Part shown: positions 9,479 to 19,212 of the stretch, in pieces
Numbering within the stretch: the first letter of the stretch is position 1
Layout: each line of letters starts with the position of its first letter
Origin: JADKAV01 sp963769435
Lineage (GTDB): Bacteria; Actinomycetota; Actinomycetes; S36-B12; UBA10799
DNA length: 64,000 nt
NCBI GenBank assembly: GCA_963769435.1
Contig: CAVYLN010000002.1
Span: 1,612,001-1,676,000, forward strand
Reading direction: 5' to 3'
The notes under the pieces: model-generated
Seen by the model: the letters and a program-made list of their open reading frames with translations, nothing else
Told to the model about the DNA's origin: nothing
The model's database searches: none
Made by a program: the position numbers and the translations under genes

Positions 9479-10624
9479 TTACCGCTGTTCGAACAGCGTG
9501 CGTGTGCCGACGATCCGGGCGAACAGGCCAGGACGGTCCACCGGCCGTTGCTTGGCGATCGCGGTCAACAGGCGAAGGAACTCCTCACCTGCCGCGTCCC
9601 AGTCATGCCAGGAGTTCGCTGTCGCCACAGCGCCCGCACGAAGACGCTCCAGCAGTTCGCGGTCCTTGGTCAGCCGGGCGATCGCCTCGGCGGCCGCCTC
9701 GAGGTCGTCGGTGGGTACCACCAGTCCGTTGAACCCATCCCGCACATACTCGTCATGTCCTGTCACGTCGTTGCTCACTACAGTCCCGCCGCAGTGGAAC
9801 ATCTCCAACGGAGGCCCGTACATGCCTTCCACCTGGCTGAACTTCAACAGCACGTCGCAGGACCGGTACACCGGGGCCGTCTGATCCGCCGGAATGCGCG
9901 AGATGACCTTCGTCACGCCGTCCATGCGATCCACGGGCGACGGTGTCAGCAGCCACACCTCGGCCGCTCCGCCGTCCAAGGCCGCCTGGACTGCGTGTTC
10001 AAGACCTTTCATGGGGGCCGTCGATCCCTCGACCAATACGCGCAGACCGTCGGTCAGGCGCGGCTCGATACTGGGTCCCGCAACGGCGTACCGCGACTTG
10101 TCGATCCCATTACGGCACAGGAAGGAGATCATCCCGTGCTGGAAGCCCAGGTACATCTGCAACCACACGGCGATGGTGATGGCTGGTAGCCCCACTGTGT
10201 ACGTCAGCTCGGCCAGACCGGCCGCGTCACGATCCGGGCCCACGGCGTAGAAGCGCGACTCCGCGCTCTGCACGAAGTACACCGCATGCCGGAAGCGGAC
10301 CCTCGGCAGTTCGTACACCGTCGGCCACCAGGTCGCGATCGCGATGTCGAAGTCCCGATCGGCTACCTCGTCGAACGTTGCGAACTCCAACTCCCGCAAG
10401 GCGGGGTGCCAAGCGTCAGCGACCCCCTCCAGGGCGAACATCGGCACGATGACCACTTCGCAGCCGGCCCTCTGCGCCCGCAACGCGTGCTCGAAGATGA
10501 CGTAGGTCCCACCGCTGATGTCCGCAGACCCGATCAGGAAGACGATCCGTAGGTTCTCCGCGGTGCTCAGGTCAGGGCTGTACCGGTGATAGAAGTCGTA
10601 CAGCCAGGGGTTGAAACGCGTCAT
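9479..10624 (-). CDS. Family 4 glycosyltransferase
   Basis: The 381-residue GT-B enzyme has an N-terminal Rossmann entry with IVFLIGSADISGGTYVIFEH, a middle segment AVYFVQSAESRFY, and the donor domain with VLVEGSTAPMKGLEHAV, GPPLEMFHCGGTVVSND and a GHDEYVRDGFNGLVV segment typical of GT4 retaining transferases. The start ATG at 10624 (MTRFNPW) overlaps the TGA of the upstream HAD gene (ATGA), so these two are coupled. Its end lies 19 bases from the convergent gene at 8317-9459. The sugar specificity is unknown. Confidence 0.85.
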   Translation of the reverse strand: MTRFNPWLYDFYHRYSPDLSTAENLRIVFLIGSADISGGTYVIFEHALRAQRAGCEVVIVPMFALEGVADAWHPALRELEFATFDEVADRDFDIAIATWWPTVYELPRVRFRHAVYFVQSAESRFYAVGPDRDAAGLAELTYTVGLPAITIAVWLQMYLGFQHGMISFLCRNGIDKSRYAVAGPSIEPRLTDGLRVLVEGSTAPMKGLEHAVQAALDGGAAEVWLLTPSPVDRMDGVTKVISRIPADQTAPVYRSCDVLLKFSQVEGMYGPPLEMFHCGGTVVSNDVTGHDEYVRDGFNGLVVPTDDLEAAAEAIARLTKDRELLERLRAGAVATANSWHDWDAAGEEFLRLLTAIAKQRPVDRPGLFARIVGTRTLFEQR

Positions 10625-13438
10625 GACGGCTTCACCATCCCGAAGATCGCCGCGACCGGCGCCCAAGCGCGGTAGCCCTCCGGCCAGCTACTGGCGCTCA
10701 TGCCCTCCCCAACGAGGGCCGCCAGGTCACCATCGAGCCACTCCGGACCGGGCACGACCTTGCCGAACGACGTGGAATTGAGAGCGCCGAAGGAATCGTC
10801 ATGGTCGGAGTCGAACCAGATGTCGGCCAGTCCGTGCGAAGGTGCCCGCCACAACGCACGCGTCCACGCCGCAACCTCGGGGCGTAGCGCGTCGGTGGTC
10901 AGGCCGAACCCGACCATCCACTCCGCCGCGATGTGGGCAACCTCCAAGGTTCCCCTCTGGAAGGCCTCGATACCGGGGCTGACATGGCCGGCCTCCCTCT
11001 CGAGCACCGGCACGACCTCCCCGTCGACGGCCTCGAAACCGATGGTGGACGGCACGTCTGGAGTCCACGGTCGTTCGAGCACGGCGGGGGGGTCCGCGTA
11101 GTCGAACTCCTCTCCCATGCCGCCGTCGAAGGCGACACCGATCTTCCTGCAGTTCGGCGGCTGAGCGTTGAGGAAGGGGAAGAGACCGAGGTAGACCCCG
11201 ATCGAGGAGCGTATGCCCAACGCCCGCACGAGGTTGTCCTGGATCGTGCCCCGCCACCCGATGTCGCACACGATGAAGGGGCTGCTCAATGACGTGCGGG
11301 ACTCCACGTACCCCCGCAAGGCATCCCGTGCCGTGCTCACATGTTCGGACAGCTTCTTCTCTACACGCGGATCCGCCAGAAAGGCCTCCACGCCGGGCGT
11401 CACGCCGGGCGTCGGACAACACCTCCTCAGCGGTCAGCCCCGCAGCGGTGATCTCATCTGCGAAGTCCTGCGGGTCAACGCCGATGCTCACCAGCATCGC
11501 TGTGACGGACTGGCGCGCGTACATGGACCACATACGTTGCAGGGAGAACCGATAGGGCGCCTGCAGTGACGCCCCGAATGTGGCCCGCCGACTCAGCGCG
11601 AGGTGGATCGGCCGAACCGCCGAAACCCCCGGTGGGCGCAGGATCGGCTCTACGATCTCGTGCACCCGAGCCAAGAAAAGGCCCTCCCGGCTCACGTAGT
11701 GAATCCGGTCCGCGCCACTCCTGTAGGCCTCCTCCAAACCCCTGGCGACCAGCGCGACGGCGACCGGTGCAGCCTGTCGGCCCGCAGCGGTGTGGGCGTC
11801 CGCGGACGGTTGGTCGGCGGCGTAGTCATCCAGACGTCGGCGTAGTTCCGCCGAGCACGCGGGAAGGTCTTCGGGCCCGAACTCACCGGGCCCGGGGAAG
11901 CGGTCGTGGCGCTGAACGTGGATGGCGTGGCCCCCTGCGGAGACCTGTACATCGATGTCCGAGTGGACGTTGTCCCCGATGTGCACGTGGTCGGCAGGAC
12001 TGACTGCGAAGTCCTTCCGGATGAGGTCCAGAAGCGCGCCGCCCAGTCGTTTGGAGGCCCGCCGCTCCACCGACACGTAGACCGGCACGTCGGCGTACGT
12101 CGGTGCCACCCGACTCACCACCGCACCCAGATCATTCGCTCGCATGTAGAAATCACTGGCTATCACCCGACCGGAGTGGTCCAGCGCAGCGATGTCCTCC
12201 CGAGCCCTGCTGAACGCGATCTCATCAGCGATCTCGGCCGACACCAGATCTTCGACCAACCGATCGTCGCCGATGCCCAACTCGTTCGCCGTGCGCCGGA
12301 GAACGTCACCCAGTTCATACTCCTGCATCGGGTCTGTGGCTGCCAAATCCGCCTCGACACCCACCCGCAGGGCCATGGCCTCGAATACACCGCAGTCGCG
12401 GGCCAGCGGGCGCAGCACCATACGTCGTGCTGTGGCCAGTTTCGCGGCGTCGGCGGGACGGTCGCGAACGACGAGAGTGTCCCACACATCGATAGTCAGC
12501 AGTTTGGGATCCACCTGTGCCAGCAGTTCGGGAATCCCTGCAGTACGACAACTTCCATCCGGACTGTGCAAGGTCGAGTCCCCCCACTCGAACGACTCCG
12601 GCGCGGTCGCGGGACGGGGGCTCGTGGCCGCGAAGTGCGCTGCGTCGATCGCTGCGCCGTTGCGGATTCCGGAGTCGATGTACTCCTGCAGTGGCCGACC
12701 CGTCCACTGCTCGTCATAGCGCTCGGCCAACAGCGTGCGCAACTGCCGCCCCCTGAGAGCCCTCATTTCCTGGGCGATCCGTCCCCGTGCGTCGGACGCT
12801 CCGCGGACAGGCTGGCCCGGTCGCCTACGACGGCGGATCCGCTTGCGGATGGATACCGGGACACTGCGCCGCAACGCGTTCACCTGTGCCTTCGGGGAGA
12901 CCTCCAGGGGTAGCAGTCGGGCAACCTCGTCCCGCGCTTCGAGCAGTTGCTCCTCGAGCAACTCGATGCGCTCTTCTTGGCCCGTGACCGTTTCACCGAG
13001 CTCGCGAACCTGTCCGCGCAGGTATTCGTGCTCGTCGTCGGTCAAGGTCTGTGCGTAGCCCGCGGACCAGCGCATCAGTGCCTCGGACAGAAGCCAGTCC
13101 CAGCCCCGGGGGGCGATAATCGTCAGGCCGTTCGCCAGATGCACATGCGGCATGCCCGTAACATGGGGGCTCAGGGCCACGATCATCAGTCCACGACCCG
13201 TGACCAGTTGGGGGGCCGGCACGCTGCGTTCGGCCACCACGAGGTCAGCCGGCCGGCCCGATGCCGACGGTCGAACCTCGGCAAGGCTTCGCAGCATCGT
13301 CAACGCGGATCCATCAGAGAGGTCGTGGACTGTTTCCGGGACGGTCACGGCGAACAGATCGCTGAAGAAGCGCCTGTGCGTCAGCCAATCCACGTCCTCA
13401 CTCGGCGACGGGACGGGCGTCGCGGGTGGTCGCCACAT
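10621..13438 (-). CDS. Large HAD-domain protein of the polysaccharide locus (one frameshift)
   Basis: Joined across a frame break near 11400 the product is about 939 residues. From the ATG at 13438 come a region of about 130 unassigned residues, a coiled coil (about 140-185), an Arg-rich stretch (IRKRIRRRRRPG), then a HAD hydrolase domain: nucleophile motif LLTIDVWDTLVV near residue 318 and acidic motif IV HIGDNVHSDIDV near 487. After the HAD domain comes a C-terminal region of several hundred residues (for example IHYVSREGLFLA, FIVCDIGWRGTIQDNLV). HAD proteins of this long type occur in capsule and O-antigen loci, but the reaction is unknown. The gene is followed by a coupled GT4 and begins 5 bases after the end of the GT2 gene at 13444. 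Confidence 0.65.
11389..11412. repeat. 12-base perfect tandem duplication inside the HAD gene
   Basis: CACGCCGGGCGT occurs twice in direct succession (11389-11400 and 11401-11412), at the place where the HAD gene loses its frame. The duplication alone keeps frame, so one further base must also be inserted nearby. It may be a local slippage product or an assembly fault. Confidence 0.8.
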
Positions 13439-13443
13439 GCCGA

Positions 13444-14316
13444 TCAGCCTACCGACTTGCCCGCAACTGCTCCGACCTCGCGCAGGGTGGACTCGGGAAT
13501 GCGACCGGTGCTGCGATGCCAGGCCGCCTTCACACCAGCCCTCATCGCCGCTCGCTGCTCCGGGGCACCAACTGCCAAGGCGCTGGCGATGGCGAGCCGC
13601 CGCGCCGCGACCAACGCCCAGCGTGGGTGACGCCTTCCGTGCCGGCGCAGGAGCAACAAACCGTTGCGGGTGATGTAGTAGCGCCGGAACGGCGCGTGGC
13701 CGCTGGCCCACACTCTGCGTCCGAGGACGGAGACGAAGTGGCCCTCACCCAGGGCATGCTGGAAACTGACCGGCGCGACACATATGTCGTACCCATGGTC
13801 GGTCAACCGCAGACAGGCATCGGTATCGACGCCGTCAATAACCAACGACTCATCGAAGCCGCCGATCCTGGCCAAGGCTTCGACGCTGAACAGAGTGCCT
13901 GATTGGATCGACTCGGGGACAGCCATCACTCCGTCCCGCCAGGATCCGCGATGTGTCAGACCGGAGAACTCAGCGGCACCCATCGCGGCCGGCCTGAGCC
14001 CCTGCGCCTGGGCGCGGTCCCAGGCCGCCTGAAGCTGACCGACGTACTCGGGCGGGAAAACCGAGTCCTGGTCGACGGTCAGAACGTGCGTCGCCCCCAT
14101 CGCCACGGCTTCCCGGACCCCGACGTTGAGCGCTGCGGCGATCCCCATGTTGCGTTCTTGACGGATGCATCGCACTCCTGGAAGAACCACCGGTGCCGTT
14201 GAAGCGTCATCGACGGCCACCAGCCCTTCGACCTGGGCTGCCAGCGCCCGCAGGCTGTCGCCTGTGTGCGTCGGTGGGTCCATGACGGTGGCCACCGCTA
14301 CGATCCTGCGGTTCAA
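13444..14316 (-). CDS. Family 2 glycosyltransferase (rhamnosyltransferase-like)
   Basis: The 290-residue GT-A enzyme shows AVATVMDPPTHTGDSLRAL, VAVDDAS, RQERNMGIAAALNVGV, and the metal site LTVDQDSVFPPEYV; the DQD motif and spacing are typical of rhamnosyltransferase-type GT2 enzymes. Later segments are IQSGTLFSVEALARIGGFDE and DACLRLTDHGY. The frame is open to 14445, but a TTG at 14316 overlaps the rmlA stop (TTGA) and starts right at the fold (LNRRIVAVATV), so I prefer that start. Coupling to rmlA supports use of dTDP-rhamnose, which is inference. Confidence 0.8.
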   Translation of the reverse strand: MNRRIVAVATVMDPPTHTGDSLRALAAQVEGLVAVDDASTAPVVLPGVRCIRQERNMGIAAALNVGVREAVAMGATHVLTVDQDSVFPPEYVGQLQAAWDRAQAQGLRPAAMGAAEFSGLTHRGSWRDGVMAVPESIQSGTLFSVEALARIGGFDESLVIDGVDTDACLRLTDHGYDICVAPVSFQHALGEGHFVSVLGRRVWASGHAPFRRYYITRNGLLLLRRHGRRHPRWALVAARRLAIASALAVGAPEQRAAMRAGVKAAWHRSTGRIPESTLREVGAVAGKSVG

Positions 14317-15188
14317 GAGCCGCTGACCTCGTTCAGCAGCCCGATCAGGTACCTGCCGTATCCGCTCTTCAGCATGGGTTCGGCGAGCCTGAGGAGTTGA
14401 TCGTTGTCGATCCAGGCGTTCCGCCACGCGTACTCCTCCAGACAAGCGACCTTGGTTCCCTGTCGCTCCTCAAGAACCCTGACGTAGGCGCCGGCGTCGG
14501 CCAGAGAATCGAACGAACCCGTGTCCAGCCAGGCCGTGCCTCGCGGGAGAACGGTCACCGACAGCCGCCCCTCACGCAGGTAGTGCTCGTTCACCGAGGT
14601 GATCTCCAGTTCTCCGCGGTCACTGGGCTTGATCGACTTGGCCACCTCGACGACATCGGAGCCGTAGAAATACAGACCTGGTACCGCATAGTTGCTGCGC
14701 GGTTCTGCAGGCTTCTCCTCCAAGGAGATCGCATTACCCGCAGCATCGAAGTCCACGACGCCGTAGTCCGACGGGTTGGCCACACGATATGCGAATATGT
14801 GTCCGCCTTCGACTCCCGTGAGATCCCGCAGACGACTGCCCAGGCCTGGTCCGTGGAAGATGTTGTCGCCGAGCACGAGCGCGACCGCCGAACCGTCGAG
14901 GAACTGCTCGCCGAGGATGAAAGCCTGCGCGAGTCCCTCGGGGGCCGGTTGCACCACGTAGGAGAACGACATCCCCAGGTCACTGCCGTCACCGAGCAGC
15001 CGCTGGAATCCCGGCTGGTCCTCGGCGGTGGTGATGATCAGGATCTCCCGGAGTCCGGCCGCCATCAGCGTGCTGATCGGGTAGTGGATCATCGGCTTGT
15101 CGTACACGGGGAGCAACTGTTTGCTCACACCACGCGTGATGGGCCATAGCCGCGAACCCGTTCCCCCTGCCAGGACGATGCCCTTCAT
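14313..15188 (-). CDS. rmlA: Glucose-1-phosphate thymidylyltransferase
   Basis: First step of dTDP-L-rhamnose synthesis: dTTP + glucose-1-phosphate to dTDP-glucose. The 291-residue length is normal. The nucleotide-binding loop LAGGTGSRLWPITRGVSK starts at residue 6, followed by LPVYDKPMIHYPISTLM, ALVLGDNIFHG and FEEYAWRNAWID-like C-terminal segments (here CLEEYAWRNAWID). The start is the ATG at 15188. It is divergent from rmlB with a 75-base gap and overlaps the downstream GT2 start. Confidence 0.95.
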   Translation of the reverse strand: MKGIVLAGGTGSRLWPITRGVSKQLLPVYDKPMIHYPISTLMAAGLREILIITTAEDQPGFQRLLGDGSDLGMSFSYVVQPAPEGLAQAFILGEQFLDGSAVALVLGDNIFHGPGLGSRLRDLTGVEGGHIFAYRVANPSDYGVVDFDAAGNAISLEEKPAEPRSNYAVPGLYFYGSDVVEVAKSIKPSDRGELEITSVNEHYLREGRLSVTVLPRGTAWLDTGSFDSLADAGAYVRVLEERQGTKVACLEEYAWRNAWIDNDQLLRLAEPMLKSGYGRYLIGLLNEVSGS

Positions 15189-15263
15189 AGGCTGCAGTGT
15201 AGGGCGCAGTCGGGCCACCTAAGATGGGTGGGAAGTCTCAGCGTGTCTGAAAGGGGCCGTGCT

Positions 15264-16241
15264 GTGAAGATCCTGGTGACAGGCGCAGCCGGCTTCATCG
15301 GCTCCAATTTCGTCCGCCGGCTGCTGTCGGATGTCTACCCGGGCCATGCGGACACCTCGGTCACGGTGCTCGACAAGCTCACCTACGCCGGCGTGCGGGC
15401 GAACCTCGATCCTGTGGCGCAGAACCCTCGCTACAGGTTCATCGAAGGGGACATCTGTGACGGTGCACTGCTGGCCGATCTGGTGCCGGGTCACGATGCG
15501 ATCGTCCACTTCGCCGCAGAGTCCCACGTCGACCGCTCCATCACAGGCGCCTCGGACTTCGTGCTCACCAATGTGCTGGGCACCCAGAAGCTTCTTCAGG
15601 CCGCCCTCGACGCACAGGTGGGCCGCTTCGTCCATGTCTCGACCGACGAGGTGTACGGCTCCATCGACGAGGGCTCCTGGAGCGAGGACTTCCCGCTGGC
15701 CCCCAACTCCCCGTACTCGGCGTCGAAAGCCAGTTCCGACCTGCTGGCGCGTGCCTATCACCGCACGTTCGGCCTCGACGTGGTCATCACCCGCTGCTCC
15801 AACAACTACGGTCCGTACCAGTTCCCGGAGAAGGTCATCCCGCTGTTCGTGACCAACCTGATGGACGGCCAACGGGTCCCCCTCTACGGAGACGGGCTGA
15901 ACGTGCGTGACTGGCTGCACGTCGACGACCACTGCCACGGCATCCAATTGGTGCTCGACGGGGGTCGGTCGGGCGAGATCTACAACATCGGCGGCGGGAC
16001 CGAACTGACCAACAAGGAACTCACCTACAAACTGCTCGAGGCCATGGGCGCCGGCGAGGACATGATCGAGCCGGTGGCAGACCGGAAGGGTCATGACCGC
16101 CGGTACTCCGTCGACATCTCGAAGATCTCATCGGAACTCGGATATGCCCCGCAAGTGGAGTTTCCGACCGGACTCGCACAGACCATCGACTGGTACCGCA
16201 CCCACGAGGCCTGGTGGCGGCCGCTCAAGGCGAACTCGTGA
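15264..16241 (+). CDS. rmlB: dTDP-glucose 4,6-dehydratase
   Basis: Second step of dTDP-L-rhamnose synthesis. The 325-residue extended SDR protein has the NAD-binding motif VTGAAGFIGSNFVRRL at residues 5-20, FAAESHVDRSI, VSTDEVYGSI (catalytic Thr-Asp-Glu), and the YSASKASSD catalytic Tyr/Lys pair, then RCSNNYGPYQFPEKVIP, all diagnostic for RmlB. The GTG at 15264 follows GAAAGGGG (15250-15257); the upstream ATG at 15228 has no such site. Its stop overlaps the GTG of rmlD (GTGA). Confidence 0.95.
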   Translation: MKILVTGAAGFIGSNFVRRLLSDVYPGHADTSVTVLDKLTYAGVRANLDPVAQNPRYRFIEGDICDGALLADLVPGHDAIVHFAAESHVDRSITGASDFVLTNVLGTQKLLQAALDAQVGRFVHVSTDEVYGSIDEGSWSEDFPLAPNSPYSASKASSDLLARAYHRTFGLDVVITRCSNNYGPYQFPEKVIPLFVTNLMDGQRVPLYGDGLNVRDWLHVDDHCHGIQLVLDGGRSGEIYNIGGGTELTNKELTYKLLEAMGAGEDMIEPVADRKGHDRRYSVDISKISSELGYAPQVEFPTGLAQTIDWYRTHEAWWRPLKANS

Positions 16242-17099
16242 CCCGATGGCTGGTCCTCGGCTCGCGAGGTCAACTGGGTACTGACCTGCTCGGCGTGCTC
16301 GGCGGTCGAGCTGTCGGTCTGGACGTACCCGAGGTCGACATCACCGACCCGGACAGCGTCCGGCGTGCTTTCGCAACGCACGATCCGGACATCGTGGTGA
16401 ACTGCGCCGCCTACACCGCCGTGGATGCCGCCGAGACGGACGAGGCCATCGCTGAGGCCATCAACGGTCTCGGGCCACGCAGTCGTCGCGCAGGCCTGCG
16501 ACCACGCACGGCTCATCCACGTATCCACCGACTACGTGTTCGGCGGCACGGCTGATTCCCCCTACACCGAACAGCAGGCGCCGGATCCACGCTCCGCCTA
16601 CGGCCGCACCAAGTTGCATGGCGAACAGGCCGTGCTCGATCTGCTGCCCGACCGCGGTTTCGTCATCCGGACCGCGTGGTTGTACGGAGCGCATGGCAAC
16701 AACTTCGTGAAGACCATGCTGGGGCTGGAGAGAACCCGCGACACCGTCAGCGTGGTGGATGACCAGATCGGCCAGCCCACCTGGAGCCATGATCTCGCCC
16801 GGCAGATCGTCATGCTCGGCACCAGCGACGCGCTACCGGGCATCTATCACGGCACGAATTCCGGGCAGACCTCGTGGTACGGGTTCACCCGCCGCATCTT
16901 CGAACTGATCGGCGCCGATCCGGCGAGGGTGCTGCCGACCACGACGGACGAGTTCCCCCGTCCAGCACCGCGCCCCGCCTACAGCGTGCTGGGACACCAA
17001 CGCTGGTGGGAACAGGGTCTGGAACCCATGCGCGCGTGGGAAGAGGCCCTCGCCGATGCGCTGCCCGAGCTGATGGCTCAGACCAAGCCCGCGCGGTAG
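16238..17099 (+). CDS. rmlD: dTDP-4-dehydrorhamnose reductase (one frameshift)
   Basis: Last step of dTDP-L-rhamnose synthesis (NADPH reduction of the 4-keto sugar). The first part from GTG 16238 reads WLVLGSRGQLGTDLLGVL and NCAAYTAVDAAETDE in frame 2. The rest is in frame 3: HVSTDYVFGG, YGRTKLHGEQAVLD (YxxxK), VIRTAWLYGAHGNNFVKTML and YHGTNSGQTSWYGFTR. One extra base between 16466 and 16474 restores a 286-residue protein of normal length. It overlaps rmlB by 4 bases and the convergent rmlC by 22 bases. Confidence 0.9.
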
Positions 17100-17677
17100 C
17101 CCACGCACTTGGCGTAGTCGGGCAGCACTCCTGCTGCCTGCGACTCGAGGAGACCGGGGGCGGCCGCGTCCTTGGCCGACAGCGAGGCAAGCCCTTCACC
17201 CAGGCCCCAGTCGATTCCGAGATCCGGGTCGAGCGGGTGTATCTCGTGCTCGGCGGAGGGGTTGTACACCGTGCTGCACAGGTACATGACGGTCGAGTTG
17301 TCCTCCAGAGCGGCGAACCCGTGACCAAGACCTTCAGACAGGTACACAGCCCGTCTGGACTCCGTGTTCAGTTCCACGGCCTCCCACTGGCCATAGGTGG
17401 GCGATCCGACGCGGATATCAACGATCACGTCGCGCACCCGTCCAGACACGCAGGTCACGTACTTGGCCTGGCCCGGAGGAACGTCCGCGAAATGGATCCC
17501 GCGCACGGTACCCGCCGACGACACCGAGCAGTTCGCCTGCGCCAGAGTCAGGTCATGGCCCGCGGACCCGGCGAAGACAGGCGCCTTGAACCATTCGTAG
17601 AACAGCCCCCGGTCGTCTCCGTGCTGTTGGGGGGTCATCACCCAGGCGCCTTCGATCGACAGCGGTTCGATGAGCAC
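17078..17677 (-). CDS. rmlC: dTDP-4-dehydrorhamnose 3,5-epimerase
   Basis: Third step of dTDP-L-rhamnose synthesis. The 199-residue cupin shows the substrate-binding and catalytic segments of RmlC: DDRGLFYEWF near residue 21, TVRGIHF with the catalytic His at residue 62, RDVIVDIRVGSPTYGQW, and YLSEGLGHGFAAL with the second His at residue 119. The start is a GTG at 17677. It is convergent with rmlD, sharing 22 bases at their 3' ends. With rmlA, rmlB and rmlD it completes the pathway in 3.4 kb. Confidence 0.95.
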   Translation of the reverse strand: MLIEPLSIEGAWVMTPQQHGDDRGLFYEWFKAPVFAGSAGHDLTLAQANCSVSSAGTVRGIHFADVPPGQAKYVTCVSGRVRDVIVDIRVGSPTYGQWEAVELNTESRRAVYLSEGLGHGFAALEDNSTVMYLCSTVYNPSAEHEIHPLDPDLGIDWGLGEGLASLSAKDAAAPGLLESQAAGVLPDYAKCVGYRAGLV

Positions 17678-17725
17678 TCCGACACTCTAGTCACGGTCGG
17701 TCCTAGGGTGGACGCGGGAGGACCA

Positions 17726-17791
17726 ATGAACACAAGCGAGGTGGTCCGCGAGGCCCTGACGTCCCTCTGCACGACCCCCCGGCGGCGCTAG
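17726..17791 (+). CDS. Possible 21-residue upstream ORF
   Basis: An ATG at 17726 follows GGGAGG (17716-17721) and reads 21 codons (MNTSEVVREALTSLCTTPRR..) to a TAG at 17791. Five bases separate it from the ATG of the next glycosyltransferase. It may be a leader for translational coupling or may be meaningless; no family was recognised. Confidence 0.25.
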   Translation: MNTSEVVREALTSLCTTPRRR

Positions 17792-17796
17792 CCCCC

Positions 17797-18723
17797 ATGA
17801 CTCGCGCCCTCATCGTCCTGGCGACCCACAACCCCAACATGGCTCTGCTGGAACGCCAACTTGCCTCGATCACTGCTCAAACAGTCACCGACTGGGAGTG
17901 CCTCGTCTTCGACGACGCGTCCGTCGCTCCGGTCCGGGCCGAGTTGGAGGGCCTACTGGCCGCAGATCCACGATTCCGACTCCTGCGGGCACAACAGCAC
18001 CTGGGACACTACCGGGCATTCGAACACCTGCTCGCCGCGGCCGATAGGGACGTCCCGGTCTTCCTGTGCGACCAGGACGACCGTTGGTCGCCCGCCAAGA
18101 TGCAAGTAATGCTCGCCGAACTGGATCGATCCGCAGCTGCCGTGTTCAGCGCCATGCGGGTCGTGGACGAATCCGGGGCTCCGATCCGCGAGCGCTTCCT
18201 GCCCCGCGCACCGGACTCCATGAGCCTGCAGCCCGCCGAACTGCTGCTGATGAACTGTGTGTCGGGAGCAGCCCTGGCCATCTCCGGGCCAACCCTGCGA
18301 GCCTCGCTGCCCTTCCCGGCGCCCGAGTATCGCGGCTGGCACGACCAATGGCTGGCAGCTGTGGCGGCTCGCACCGGAACGCTCTCCTACCTCGAGGAAC
18401 CGCTCACCGACTACACACAGCACGCGGCTCAGGTGATGGGTGACGGCCTCCGTTCCGTGAACCCACGCCGACTGCGAGGTTTCGTCGAGCGTGCGCGGAC
18501 TCCACCCGGCCTGCAAGCCGATCTGCGGTCGCGGACCCGTTGGATCGCCGAGGCCGCCGAACAGTTGCTGCTCCTCAGCGACCGCGCCGATCCGGACTTG
18601 GAATCGCTGGCTCGAGGACGATGGTCCAAGGCGATGGTTGAGCAACTGTGGCGCGGCGTCCGCCGCCGCGACGTACCGGTGAGCAGGGCAGCGCTGCTGG
18701 CAGCCGGACTCACCCTCGGTTGA
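17797..18723 (+). CDS. Family 2 glycosyltransferase
   Basis: The 308-residue GT-A enzyme has LIVLATHNPNMALLERQLAS at the N-terminus, CLVFDDASV, HLGHYRAFEHLL and the metal site VFLCDQDDRWSPAKM. The DQDD motif is common in rhamnosyl- and related GT2 enzymes of bacterial surface glycans. LMNCVSGAALAISGPTL and WHDQWLAAVAA follow. The ATG at 17797 comes soon after the rmlC start region, on the opposite strand. The next gene (GtrA family) starts 18 bases downstream. Confidence 0.85.
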   Translation: MTRALIVLATHNPNMALLERQLASITAQTVTDWECLVFDDASVAPVRAELEGLLAADPRFRLLRAQQHLGHYRAFEHLLAAADRDVPVFLCDQDDRWSPAKMQVMLAELDRSAAAVFSAMRVVDESGAPIRERFLPRAPDSMSLQPAELLLMNCVSGAALAISGPTLRASLPFPAPEYRGWHDQWLAAVAARTGTLSYLEEPLTDYTQHAAQVMGDGLRSVNPRRLRGFVERARTPPGLQADLRSRTRWIAEAAEQLLLLSDRADPDLESLARGRWSKAMVEQLWRGVRRRDVPVSRAALLAAGLTLG

Positions 18724-18741
18724 TCGGATAGCCTGAGCCCG

Positions 18742-19155
18742 ATGACAACCGAGGTCCGCGGCGACACTGCCACCGCCCGCAAGGAGGTCGGGGGATTCCT
18801 CGTCGTGGGCATCCTCGCGGTCGCCGTCGACTTCGGCCTGTTCAACGCTCTGCTGGCCGTGGGCTGGTCGGTGTGGGCGGCCAATGCCGTAGCCCTGTTC
18901 ACGTCCATGACATTCGCGTTCGTCGGAAACTACAAGTGGACGTTCGCACACCGCGAGATCAAGTCCTTGCTACACGCCTACAGCGCGTTCGCCGGCATCA
19001 ACCTGGCCGCCGTGATCTTCATCGAGATCATCGTCGTCGCGGCAGAGGTCATGTGGCAGCCCGGCGCACTGTGGCTCAACATCGCGAAGGCGGGCGCAAC
19101 CGCCATCGCCACCGTGGCGCGCTTCTTCGCCTACAAGAAGTGGGTCTTCTTCTAG
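18742..19155 (+). CDS. GtrA-family membrane protein
   Basis: The 137-residue protein has four hydrophobic helices (FLVVGILAVAVDFGLFNALL; WAANAVALFTSMTFAFVGNY; about 76-100; about 112-130) and the family signatures FVGNYKWTFAHRE and RFFAYKKWVFF. GtrA-like proteins are thought to move or present polyprenyl-phosphate sugars for cell-surface glycosylation. Placement in a run of glycosyltransferases supports such a role here; direct substrate evidence is absent. Confidence 0.85.
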   Translation: MTTEVRGDTATARKEVGGFLVVGILAVAVDFGLFNALLAVGWSVWAANAVALFTSMTFAFVGNYKWTFAHREIKSLLHAYSAFAGINLAAVIFIEIIVVAAEVMWQPGALWLNIAKAGATAIATVARFFAYKKWVFF

Positions 19156-19212
19156 AAGGGCAGTCTCGAGCGGTACACCGGCACCGGACGAAGGTCTGTA
19201 TACCCTCGTCCC

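Noticed and set aside
10799..13711. A 970-residue HAD protein in one frame
   Set aside because: The last 200 or so codons of that frame are not protein-like. The true C-terminus is in another frame after a break near 11400, and the start is at 13438.
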